Shown here: in pieces, positions 8,763-15,901 of the stretch | How positions within the stretch are numbered: position 1 is the first letter of the stretch | Layout of the letters: every line of letters begins with the position of its first letter | Assembly: GCA_024742875.1 (NCBI GenBank) | Contig: JANSXP010000017.1 | Span: 39,766 to 103,765, forward strand | DNA: 64,000 nucleotides | Source of the DNA: Planctomycetaceae bacterium | GTDB lineage: Bacteria; Planctomycetota; Planctomycetia; Planctomycetales; Planctomycetaceae | Direction of reading: 5' to 3' | The notes under the pieces: model-generated | Databases searched by the model: none | What the model was told of the DNA's origin: nothing | What the model saw: the letters and a program-made list of their open reading frames with translations, nothing else | Program-made: the position numbers and the translations under genes

Positions 8763-9428
8763 ATGTGTCACCGTTTCAATATCACGGCGTCACCGGATGA
8801 TATCGCTGCCTTCCTGCAGACGTTCTCCGTGACACTGTCGCCGGAGTTGCTGCCGACCAAAGACTATTATCCCATCTACGACGTACTGTGCCTGCGGCAG
8901 CTTGACGACGATCGCTGGACGGTGGAGCCACGGTCGTGGGGACTGCTGCCCAGAACGTGGAAGCCCACCGAAAAAATTCGCACCCGCAAGTCGTTTCAGC
9001 GGGGCAAGATTAACGCTCGATCAGAAACGGTTGATACCACCTGGCCGTGGAAATTCTCCTTCGCTCATCAGCGATGTGTCCTGCTGGCGAGCAGCTTCTA
9101 TGAGCCGTTTCGCGATGGAGGAGATGGCAATTACACGGTGCCCGGTCATCCGGTATTTGCGGTGGCCGGCCTGTGGGACGATTTTCAGGGGGACGATGGC
9201 AAAGGCAATCAGGAGTCAGTTAACAGCTGTGTGATGCTGACGACCGACGCCAACGCCCTGGTCGCCTCCACTCGCAAAGGACGCATGCGTCAGCCGGTGG
9301 TGATGACCGATCCGGAGGCCATCAAACGTTATTGCTCTTTGGAGGTCACAGAACACCAGCAGGTGGCCGATCTGTTTGCTCCGTGGCCCGATACGCAGAT
9401 GAGTTTCTCTGAGCCGGCGGCTGCCTGA
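8763..9428 (+). CDS. SRAP-family (YedK/HMCES-like) abasic-site response protein, divergent active site
   Basis: 221 aa starting MCHRFN, giving the N-terminal Cys2 that in YedK/HMCES forms the covalent thiazolidine link to abasic DNA after Met removal. NAR (84-86) followed by E88, and the segment RCVLLASSFYEPF carrying Glu114, match SRAP motifs. The usual H-x-RMP motif reads K-G-RMRQPVV here (172-180), so the expected catalytic His is replaced by Lys and two residues are inserted before Pro. The W of the usual FYEW is Pro. It may therefore bind or cross-link without efficient reversal; that is inference. It follows the 57-aa ORF with 2 nt spacing. Confidence 0.8.
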   Translation: MCHRFNITASPDDIAAFLQTFSVTLSPELLPTKDYYPIYDVLCLRQLDDDRWTVEPRSWGLLPRTWKPTEKIRTRKSFQRGKINARSETVDTTWPWKFSFAHQRCVLLASSFYEPFRDGGDGNYTVPGHPVFAVAGLWDDFQGDDGKGNQESVNSCVMLTTDANALVASTRKGRMRQPVVMTDPEAIKRYCSLEVTEHQQVADLFAPWPDTQMSFSEPAAA

Positions 9429-9481
9429 TGTCGGGTGGTCTGATGTCGGGTGGTCTGATGCCGGGTGGTCTGATGCCGGGG
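9425..9481. repeat. 15-bp tandem repeat (~3.8 copies) across the SRAP stop codon
   Basis: The unit CTGATGTCGGGTGGT, with a T/C variant in the last two copies, is repeated head to tail. The first copy contains the TGA that ends the SRAP-like gene. As 15 is a multiple of three, copy number changes would not shift frame. Confidence 0.85.
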
Positions 9482-9539
9482 CAGGCAGAATATACGCGGT
9501 GCACCGTTCGCCGCTGGAGCCGTTCGTGAAAGCTGAGAA

Positions 9540-10193
9540 ATGAAAGAGCTTTTTCGCACGCTGCCGCTGATGTGTGCGGTCCTGCTGATTCCCGTGCTTC
9601 CGTTCCTGTTGTTTGGCGCACAGTTTGAACAGTGGATCACCAGTCTGGCCAGCGAGCCCCCATCCGACGCGGTGACCGCCTGTCTCGTAATCGTCATTCT
9701 GGCCACCGACATTTTTCTGCCAGTGCCGTCTTCCGTCATTTGCACGCTCAGCGGGTGGCAGCTGGGCTGGTGGCTCGGCACCCTGGCCTCATGGCTGGGC
9801 ATGACGATGGGAGCCGTCGCGGGATTCGCTTTGGCCAGGCGGTGGGGCCACACATTTGCTGCATGGTTTTCGAAGGCCGATGACCTGCAGCGGATGCAGC
9901 TAACCATCGACAAATACGGTCCGATGGTGCTGGTGCTGACTCGAGCGATGCCCGTTTTCGCGGAAGCCAGCGTGCTGATTTCCGGCATTCATAAGCTGTC
10001 ATGGGGCCGATTTCTGCCGGCTGTGGTGCTCAGCAACGCGGGCATCGCTTTGGCTTATGGGGCGTTCGGTTTCTATGCCGAGAAGTATGAATGGCTGCCA
10101 CTGGCCCTGTCGGTGGCCGTTGCCATTCCGATCCTCATCGCAGCGGCCGCCCATCGATTCCTGCCCGACGAACGCGGGGCCATTGAAGAGTAG
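9540..10193 (+). CDS. DedA/TVP38-TMEM64 family membrane protein
   Basis: 217 aa with five to six hydrophobic segments. The SNARE-associated/VTT domain is recognisable from LVLTRAMPVFAEASVLISG (~125-145), which contains the R-x-x-P and E residues conserved in DedA-type proteins, and from the preceding FLPVPSSVICTLSGW. Members act in membrane lipid (undecaprenyl phosphate or phospholipid) flipping and membrane homeostasis; the cargo here is unknown. It starts 59 nt after the minisatellite and ends before a strong hairpin at 10230. Confidence 0.85.
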   Translation: MKELFRTLPLMCAVLLIPVLPFLLFGAQFEQWITSLASEPPSDAVTACLVIVILATDIFLPVPSSVICTLSGWQLGWWLGTLASWLGMTMGAVAGFALARRWGHTFAAWFSKADDLQRMQLTIDKYGPMVLVLTRAMPVFAEASVLISGIHKLSWGRFLPAVVLSNAGIALAYGAFGFYAEKYEWLPLALSVAVAIPILIAAAAHRFLPDERGAIEE

Positions 10194-10229
10194 ACAGCTG
10201 GCAATGGCACCAGGACAAGGCGCAAAGAA

Positions 10230-10262
10230 AACGCCTCCCTCTGTATGACAGGGGGAGGCGTT
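10230..10262. terminator. Hairpin terminator between convergent genes
   Basis: A perfect 10-bp inverted repeat, AACGCCTCCC / GGGAGGCGTT, with a 13-nt loop, lies between the DedA gene (+) and the exported protein (-). An A-rich flank on the left (AAAGAAAACG) gives a T-rich tail on the minus strand, so it may serve both directions. Confidence 0.7.
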
Positions 10263-10322
10263 CTCATGAGCCACATCACGCCGATCGGAATCGCACGGCG
10301 ATTCGATTCAGCCAGAAAAGAA

Positions 10323-12062
10323 CTAGTCTTTCAGCTGGAAGGCTTCCATGTACATGCCGTTTTCGTCTTCTTTGGTGAAGCCGCCACTTGGCTTGATGTA
10401 CCTGGACACTGCTTCGTAAGGCGGCAGTGTGGTGAAGTCCAGTTTGGCAAAGATTTCATCCATGCCGGGGAACTGATCGGCCGCTTCACCGCTGCGAAGC
10501 ATTTCATAAAGTCCGCGGTACTGCTCGGCCGGACGGCTGAACTGAACTGACAGAGCAGATGCCGGGAAGTGCTCGGCAATCTTGCGGAAGTCTTCAGAGG
10601 CTGACAGTGGTTTCATGTCGCTGTCGTTCAGCAGTACCTGTTCCAGCAGGGGGCCACCGATGCACAGCAGCATACGACCCTGAGAAACAGTCAGCTTCAC
10701 AGACTGATTGTCCGGGCCTTCCACTTCAAAAATCTCTGAGCCGCGGAAGTCACGGGAATCCATGCCGGCGGCATTGGCGATTTTCGACAGGACGGCGCCA
10801 GCGCCTTCGTCGTCACGAACACCAAGAGCGAACAGCACCTGATCGCCACCGTAACCGGCGCCTTCGCCAGGAGCGGTGATGACCTTGATGTCCCCCGTCA
10901 TCTGCTCAACGATGTCGTGCTTGATGTGAATACCAGGCTCGCGATCAGCAATCTGATTCAGGCGATCGGCAAATGTGCCGGGGCCGGAGAACATGTCGAC
11001 CAGATTTTCCACGGCACTGAAAGCTTCGCCAATTTTCCATTTGGTGGAGATATAGGCGGTGACGTTATCTTTGACCCAGTCCGGTGGTGTGGGGTCTGTG
11101 CTGTCCAGCTGGAAGATTTCCATCACGTTCATCGGCGGCTGATCGGCATAGAACACACCGCGTGAGATGGCTGCAAAAGGCCCCTTTCCCGCTTCGGAAA
11201 CACTGCCGAAAGCTTTCATCTGGTCCAGTCCGAGTGTCGGCAGGAAACCAACCGCCATGCCGGCACCCATGGTGGCCTGCTGCCCCAAAGAGCCCGTCTG
11301 AACCAGTTTCTTGAACAGGCCGATGGGGTCCATGTAAAGGGTCGTCAGGGCCGTGCGATCGCCTGTCTGACATTTGCCCATGATGTAGGAGTACTGCTCG
11401 TTGGTCGCAAAACTATCTGAGCCTTCTCCATCCCAGTTGCTCAGAACTGATTCCAGCAGTTCGATACGGTTGGCAAAGACGAGGCGTTCGTCTTTCATAA
11501 ACCAGCCAAATTCCTTCGCCAGCGGCGTTGGTGTCGGCCCGTTGTACTGCACGCGGAACATCGTCAGGTCAGTGCCGTCAAAGCTTTCGTCCTCACGAAC
11601 CAGCTGTGGCACGTTTGCCATGGCACCGGCAGCCCGCTCGACCAGATCGCTGACCTGTGATTCCTTGTCGCCGAAATCCAGAAACAGGATGACACCCATG
11701 GTGTTACTGGGCCCACCGGACACAGCAATCGTCATTTCACCATTGGGAATCTGCATCAGCTCTTCCACTGACATCCCCACGGCTTCCTGCACCTGCATCA
11801 GGCCTTCCTGCAGGTCTGAATCAAACGCGTTGTGCAGCTCTGCTTTGAATTCGTCCAGTGCCGGGTCGTCCCACAGTTGCCCCAGGGAGGAAGACTCCAT
11901 GTGGCTTTTCATCTGTGTGATGTTGGGAAACGACAGGTACAGGTAGGTGTCCTGGGGCAGGATCTGGTCGCTGATGACTTTGGTACTCTGACCATAAGCT
12001 GTCAGAGACGTCAACATGATCGCGGAGCAAGCCAGCAGATGACTGATTTTCGCTCGGAGCAT
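10323..12062 (-). CDS. Large exported protein of unknown function (DUF3352-like)
   Basis: 579 aa with a signal peptide (KISHLLACSAIMLTSLTAYG). The mature protein begins with ILPQDTYLYLSFPNI and continues with alternating beta/helix segments. The theme 'LP.dt..y.s.pn' at the N-terminus plus repeated GDR.. and GPL..QVLLND segments resembles DUF3352-type secreted proteins that are expanded in planctomycetes. No catalytic motif is visible. Function unknown. It stands alone, with a terminator-like hairpin beyond its 3' end and a ~325-bp leader region. Confidence 0.75.
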   Translation of the reverse strand: MLRAKISHLLACSAIMLTSLTAYGQSTKVISDQILPQDTYLYLSFPNITQMKSHMESSSLGQLWDDPALDEFKAELHNAFDSDLQEGLMQVQEAVGMSVEELMQIPNGEMTIAVSGGPSNTMGVILFLDFGDKESQVSDLVERAAGAMANVPQLVREDESFDGTDLTMFRVQYNGPTPTPLAKEFGWFMKDERLVFANRIELLESVLSNWDGEGSDSFATNEQYSYIMGKCQTGDRTALTTLYMDPIGLFKKLVQTGSLGQQATMGAGMAVGFLPTLGLDQMKAFGSVSEAGKGPFAAISRGVFYADQPPMNVMEIFQLDSTDPTPPDWVKDNVTAYISTKWKIGEAFSAVENLVDMFSGPGTFADRLNQIADREPGIHIKHDIVEQMTGDIKVITAPGEGAGYGGDQVLFALGVRDDEGAGAVLSKIANAAGMDSRDFRGSEIFEVEGPDNQSVKLTVSQGRMLLCIGGPLLEQVLLNDSDMKPLSASEDFRKIAEHFPASALSVQFSRPAEQYRGLYEMLRSGEAADQFPGMDEIFAKLDFTTLPPYEAVSRYIKPSGGFTKEDENGMYMEAFQLKD

Positions 12063-12387
12063 CGAAATTGCCTAACTAAATGGGTGGAGATACAGGACCG
12101 CAGACACTGCGGTCGTGGTGAATGTGTTCTTACTCGCCAGGTCGTCCGAAGGGCAAATCCTGCAGACCGACCATCGTTCCGATTTTGGACAACGCCCTGG
12201 CAATCGGCAATAGTCAGCAGGCCAGTGGGTGGGGGAACTGCAGGATTCAGCGCTTCAAGCAGGCCAATTCGTCGATGGGCCGTCGATCCTGGGATGTTTC
12301 TCGAAAAAACACGATCGATGGCAACATTCTGTGACAATGTCACGCAGGTCACAGCGATGGCCGACCAGCGTCCAGCAGGCCAGTGCG
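12063..12387. other. Intergenic region upstream of the exported protein
   Basis: About 325 bases between two minus-strand genes. No ORF has coding character. It probably contains the promoter of the 579-aa exported protein. I see no clear boxes, repeats or RNA structure. Confidence 0.4.
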
Positions 12388-13587
12388 TTATTCACCAGCG
12401 GCAAACAGCTGCTCGGCAATGTGCAGCCCAATATTGAGGGATGCGGTGGCGGCCGGCGAAGGAGCGTTGCACACATTCAACACGCGATCCTGACGCAAAA
12501 TGACAAAGTCATCCACCAGACGGCCTTCGGGTGCCAGTGCCTGAGCACGCACACCGGCGGGAGCCGGAATCAAATGCTCTTTGCGAATATCGGGCACCAG
12601 CTTCTGCAGTGCCCGAACGAAGGCCCCTTTGGAAATCGACCGCCAGACCTCACCGACTCCCACTCGCCAGTAGCGGCATGCCAGCTTGAGGAATCCTGAG
12701 TAGGTGAGCGCCTCGAACAGATCCTTTGGACTAATGGTCCACCAGTCGTAGCCTTCCCGCGCCAGAGCCAGCACCGCGTTGGGGCCACATTCCACACCAC
12801 CTTCGATCATCCGCGTAAAATGCACACCCAGAAAGGGAAATGCGGGATCGGGAACCGGGTAGATGAGCGACTGGCACAGGTGCTCCGCTTCCGGCTTGAG
12901 CACGTAATACTCACCGCGAAACGGCACGATCTGTTCGCTCATTTTCTGACCAGACAGTTTGGCCATGCGGTCACTGTAAAGTCCTGCGCAGTTCACCGCC
13001 TGTTTTGCCAGGACAGTCTCACCAGACGTGAGCAGTTCCACGCCGTCCGTCTTCTGTCGGATACCGGTCACTGCTGTGGCCGTACGGATTTGTGCCTCGG
13101 ACTGCCGCAGCAGTTCGGCCATCTTCCTGCACATGCCGGGGTAGTCCACGATGCCCGATTCCGGAACGTGGATGGCTTTCCTGCCGGCGGTATGCGGTTC
13201 AATTTCCGCCAGACGCCGACTGTCGATCATCTCGCACTGAACACCGTTCTCGCAGCCGCGGCGGTAGATGTTCTCCAGTGCCTCATACTGAGACTCCTCC
13301 GTTGCCACGATGACTTTGCCCGTCTGCTGCCACGCAACATCGTGCTCTGTACAAAATGCTTCGAGTGCCTGCTTGCCGTCGCGACAGTTCCGCGCTTTGG
13401 CCGAGCCTGGCTTGTAGTAAATGCCTGAGTGAATCACTCCCGAGTTGCGCCCCGTCTGATGGGCGGCCAGTGAGTCCTCTTTTTCCAGCAGCACAATGCG
13501 TGCTGACGGCCGCGCCTGCGACACCTGCCAGGCGGTCGCCAGACCCACAATGCCTCCTCCGATGATGGCAACGTCAAAGTCAGGCAT
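12388..13587 (-). CDS. lhgO: L-2-hydroxyglutarate oxidase/dehydrogenase family FAD enzyme
   Basis: 399 aa, DAO-type flavoprotein. The N-terminal FAD Rossmann motif is AIIGGGIVGLATAW (7-20). The family signature AHQTGRNSGVIHSGIYYKPGS (42-62) is distinctive for L-2-hydroxyglutarate oxidases, as are VPFRGEYYVL and the C-terminal GVRAQALAPEGRLVDDF. It oxidises L-2-hydroxyglutarate to 2-oxoglutarate, a metabolite-repair reaction, passing electrons to O2 or quinone. Length fits LhgO. HemQ lies upstream on the same strand after a 110-nt gap; no functional tie is evident. Confidence 0.88.
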   Translation of the reverse strand: MPDFDVAIIGGGIVGLATAWQVSQARPSARIVLLEKEDSLAAHQTGRNSGVIHSGIYYKPGSAKARNCRDGKQALEAFCTEHDVAWQQTGKVIVATEESQYEALENIYRRGCENGVQCEMIDSRRLAEIEPHTAGRKAIHVPESGIVDYPGMCRKMAELLRQSEAQIRTATAVTGIRQKTDGVELLTSGETVLAKQAVNCAGLYSDRMAKLSGQKMSEQIVPFRGEYYVLKPEAEHLCQSLIYPVPDPAFPFLGVHFTRMIEGGVECGPNAVLALAREGYDWWTISPKDLFEALTYSGFLKLACRYWRVGVGEVWRSISKGAFVRALQKLVPDIRKEHLIPAPAGVRAQALAPEGRLVDDFVILRQDRVLNVCNAPSPAATASLNIGLHIAEQLFAAGE

Positions 13588-13697
13588 AGGTGAGTCAGGG
13601 GCACGCGAATGGTGGGAAGGGCCGCCAGAGGGGGCCGACGCACGGAGGAATCAGCCGACGGAGAGGCTGGCGATACGGAACCGTCGCCAAACGGGTT

Positions 13698-14534
13698 TTA
13701 CAGGCGGACGTGGGCCAGTGCGTCTTCGATGGAAGCCGCGTAACTGACGTAGAACTCGCCAAATTCCGCGTACTTTGCGGACGCCGTATCGAAGCGCATT
13801 TCGTAAACAATTTCCTTGATATGCTCCGGAGCGCGACTCCACAGTGTGACGCCCCATTCCCAGTCATCAAAGCCGGTGGAGGCGGTAATCAGCTGCGACA
13901 CGCGACCGGCAAACTTGATCCCTGAAGTGGCGTGCTCGGCCATCATGGCGCTGCGGCTGCTGAACGGCTCGGTGTACCAGTTGGCCAGGGGGTGTCGCGC
14001 CTTATTCATCGGGTAGAATGTAATGACGGGGAACGGCGGGATTTCCGGGTAGATCCGCTGTTTGTTCATGGCCGGCAGACGCTGGCGATAGGCGTTCACC
14101 TTGGCCTCGAAGGCCGGATCGCCGGGGGCGGTGCCTTCGCGCGTCAGGCGTTCCGCATATTGCTCCACGGAGGGAACGTACTCAGAGATTTCGGTGATCG
14201 AAACAAACGAATACGTGGGGATCAGGGCCGCTCCGATTGCGCTGTTGCGAATTTCCTGAGTGATGGCGTCGATTTTCAGGGGATCCGGGTCCAGCATCAT
14301 CAGGCCAATGTCGGCCTTGTGCCCGCTGACAATCGAAACCTGTGTTCGCGCCGGCAGGTGATCGCCCTCACTCAGGGTGCGAATCACGTGGTCTCGTCCC
14401 TCGCCGCGTGCCTGATCAGACAGCTGCATGAGGACCGCCTGGTCCACTTTGTAGTAAATGTGCAGGCTGTGCCACCCCTCTGACATTTTGGTTGTGGGCG
14501 GTGGCAGGTCGGCGGCTGGGCGGGGTCGGTTCAT
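13698..14534 (-). CDS. hemQ: Coproheme decarboxylase HemQ/ChdC (chlorite dismutase family)
   Basis: 278 aa. The catalytic Tyr lies in FYPMNKARHPLANWY (Tyr174), the proximal His in EHATSGIKFAGRV (His201), and the distal Gln in RVSQLITASTGFDDWEW (Gln214). This is the HemQ pattern rather than true chlorite dismutase, which carries a distal Arg. HemQ oxidatively decarboxylates coproheme III to heme b in the coproporphyrin-dependent pathway. hemE and a hemY-type oxidase are ~10 kb away, consistent with that route. Translation may instead start at MSEGWHS (residue 17), which would remove a Pro-rich leader. Confidence 0.9.
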   Translation of the reverse strand: MNRPRPAADLPPPTTKMSEGWHSLHIYYKVDQAVLMQLSDQARGEGRDHVIRTLSEGDHLPARTQVSIVSGHKADIGLMMLDPDPLKIDAITQEIRNSAIGAALIPTYSFVSITEISEYVPSVEQYAERLTREGTAPGDPAFEAKVNAYRQRLPAMNKQRIYPEIPPFPVITFYPMNKARHPLANWYTEPFSSRSAMMAEHATSGIKFAGRVSQLITASTGFDDWEWGVTLWSRAPEHIKEIVYEMRFDTASAKYAEFGEFYVSYAASIEDALAHVRL

Positions 14535-14850
14535 GGCTCAAAGTCTCAAAATGACGGGCGGACCCTGGCATAGTAGAAGTCGTGCGGCCCGTTTTCCACA
14601 CTGTCACCCGCATTCCCAAACCAACAGAAAACAGGCGGATTTTCGAGGATCCGGGGCGTAGCCACCGGCTCGGGGTTCTCACAGGCAGGAAACGGCCACG
14701 TTTTGGCAGAAATCGATTCGTCCGTGTTCGGGAACGGCTGGCTCAACCCAAGACCCGATATTACAGTTTAGTGGCGAAATCAGGGACGTTCTGTCGATAA
14801 GCTCGACGTCCCACCGGTCACTTTGATGGTCAGAAACGGCAGGAATCTCG
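14535..14850. other. Divergent intergenic region between hemQ and the ferredoxin gene
   Basis: About 315 bases holding the two divergent promoters. No ORF looks coding. GGCAGGAATCTCG precedes the ATG at 14851, giving a modest ribosome-binding site. Confidence 0.4.
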
Positions 14851-15471
14851 ATGACGATTTCCATGACAGACTATTTCCGCTCGAAGCGTGCTCCGCGGAA
14901 AAAGGAAACTCGCTATCTGAATGTCATCAACAAAGACAGCTGCACGTCCTGTAATTCCTGTGCCACGGTTTGCCCGGTCGACTGTATCTACGAGGTCGTC
15001 AGTCCGGTCCCGTCTGAGAGTTACCATCAGATTGACACCAGCCGCTGCATCGGCTGTCAGATGTGCTATCGCTCTCCAAACGACAGCAGCGACCTGTACA
15101 CGCTGACGATCTGCCCGTGGAATGCCATCGATATGCTTCACAATCCCAACGTGAAGCCCGCCGCCAGTTCGGTTCTCGAACCGTACTACCGCGGCGAAAC
15201 GACCGACATGCCTTGGACCAAACTGGAAGAATACTGCTACCAGTTGTTCCTCGACGGCGAGGTCTTTCTGCCCGCAGAAAACGAGGAGCTGAATGCTCAT
15301 TTCGGCATCCTGCAGCAGGAAGCCTGGATGTACAGCGAAGAAGACAACATCGCCTTTGTTCAGGAAGAGGTGGAAGAGGGCGAAGGGTTCCGCCGTTACC
15401 GGGCGACGGAGCCGGCTCGTGACCTGCTGGACGTTGTCTTTGACGGCTACGAGCGGATCTTTATGGATTGA
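14851..15471 (+). CDS. 2[4Fe-4S] ferredoxin-type protein (NuoI-like)
   Basis: 206 aa. Two cysteine clusters are visible: CTSCNSCATVCPVDC (~31-45) and CIGCQMC ... TICPWNAI (~67-92), giving ligands for two [4Fe-4S] clusters. The spacing in the second cluster is enlarged by about 11 residues between CxxC and CP. The remaining ~110 residues are acidic and unfamiliar. The protein is a soluble electron carrier; it is stand-alone, not inside a nuo operon, and the partner is unknown. It ends 110 nt before the SRP RNA. Confidence 0.8.
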   Translation: MTISMTDYFRSKRAPRKKETRYLNVINKDSCTSCNSCATVCPVDCIYEVVSPVPSESYHQIDTSRCIGCQMCYRSPNDSSDLYTLTICPWNAIDMLHNPNVKPAASSVLEPYYRGETTDMPWTKLEEYCYQLFLDGEVFLPAENEELNAHFGILQQEAWMYSEEDNIAFVQEEVEEGEGFRRYRATEPARDLLDVVFDGYERIFMD

Positions 15472-15535
15472 GCCGGAGAGTCGGCTCTCCACAGACAGTT
15501 GCTTGTGTGAACCGCAGATAAGCGGGTGCTCCGGG

Positions 15536-15563
15536 TTGCTTTCGGTGACTGTTGTGAAATAAT
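15536..15563 (+). promoter_or_regulatory. Possible sigma-70 promoter for the SRP RNA
   Basis: TTGCTT (15536-15541) and AATAAT (15558-15563) are spaced by 16 bases and lie ~20 bases before the proposed RNA 5' end. The -10 element matches TATAAT at five of six positions; the -35 is weak. Confidence 0.35.
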
Positions 15564-15582
15564 GAAAACTTAGCGTTTTGCG

Positions 15583-15702
15583 GGAGCGGAACGCTGCCTC
15601 CAATTGTGGTGAGGCCAGCCTAACCGGGTCAGGTCCGAAAGGAAGCAGCCCTACGGTTTCGGTTCTCAGGTGCGAGCGGGGGTAGCGTTTCGCTCCTTTT
15701 TT
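15583..15702 (+). ncRNA. ffs: Signal recognition particle RNA (small bacterial type, 4.5S)
   Basis: The universally conserved SRP domain IV core is present: GGGTCAGGTCCG-AAAG-GAAGCAGCC (15628-15652), with the GNRA-type tetraloop and the asymmetric internal loop that binds Ffh. The flanks pair into a long hairpin: GGAGCGGAACGCT (15583-15595) with AGCGTTTCGCTCC (15684-15696), followed by TTTTTT (15697-15702), so the distal stem doubles as an intrinsic terminator. The RNA forms the targeting particle with Ffh for inserting membrane proteins. The mature ends may be a few bases inside this span. Confidence 0.93.
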
Positions 15703-15901
15703 GCGCCGTTTTTTCCTGCGCCCCTCCAGCCCCCTTTTTCCCGTCCGCCTTCCTGCGCCGTTCTGTGTGCAGAGGGGCTGCCGGCAGGCCGCTGTCAGCT
15801 GGATTCCGATTCCCATGACACCGCGATGGCAGCGCACTGGCAGCCTATAGGATTCCAACAAACGGACTGCCAGTGCGGAGCGGACACGCTACGATGTCTT
15901 T

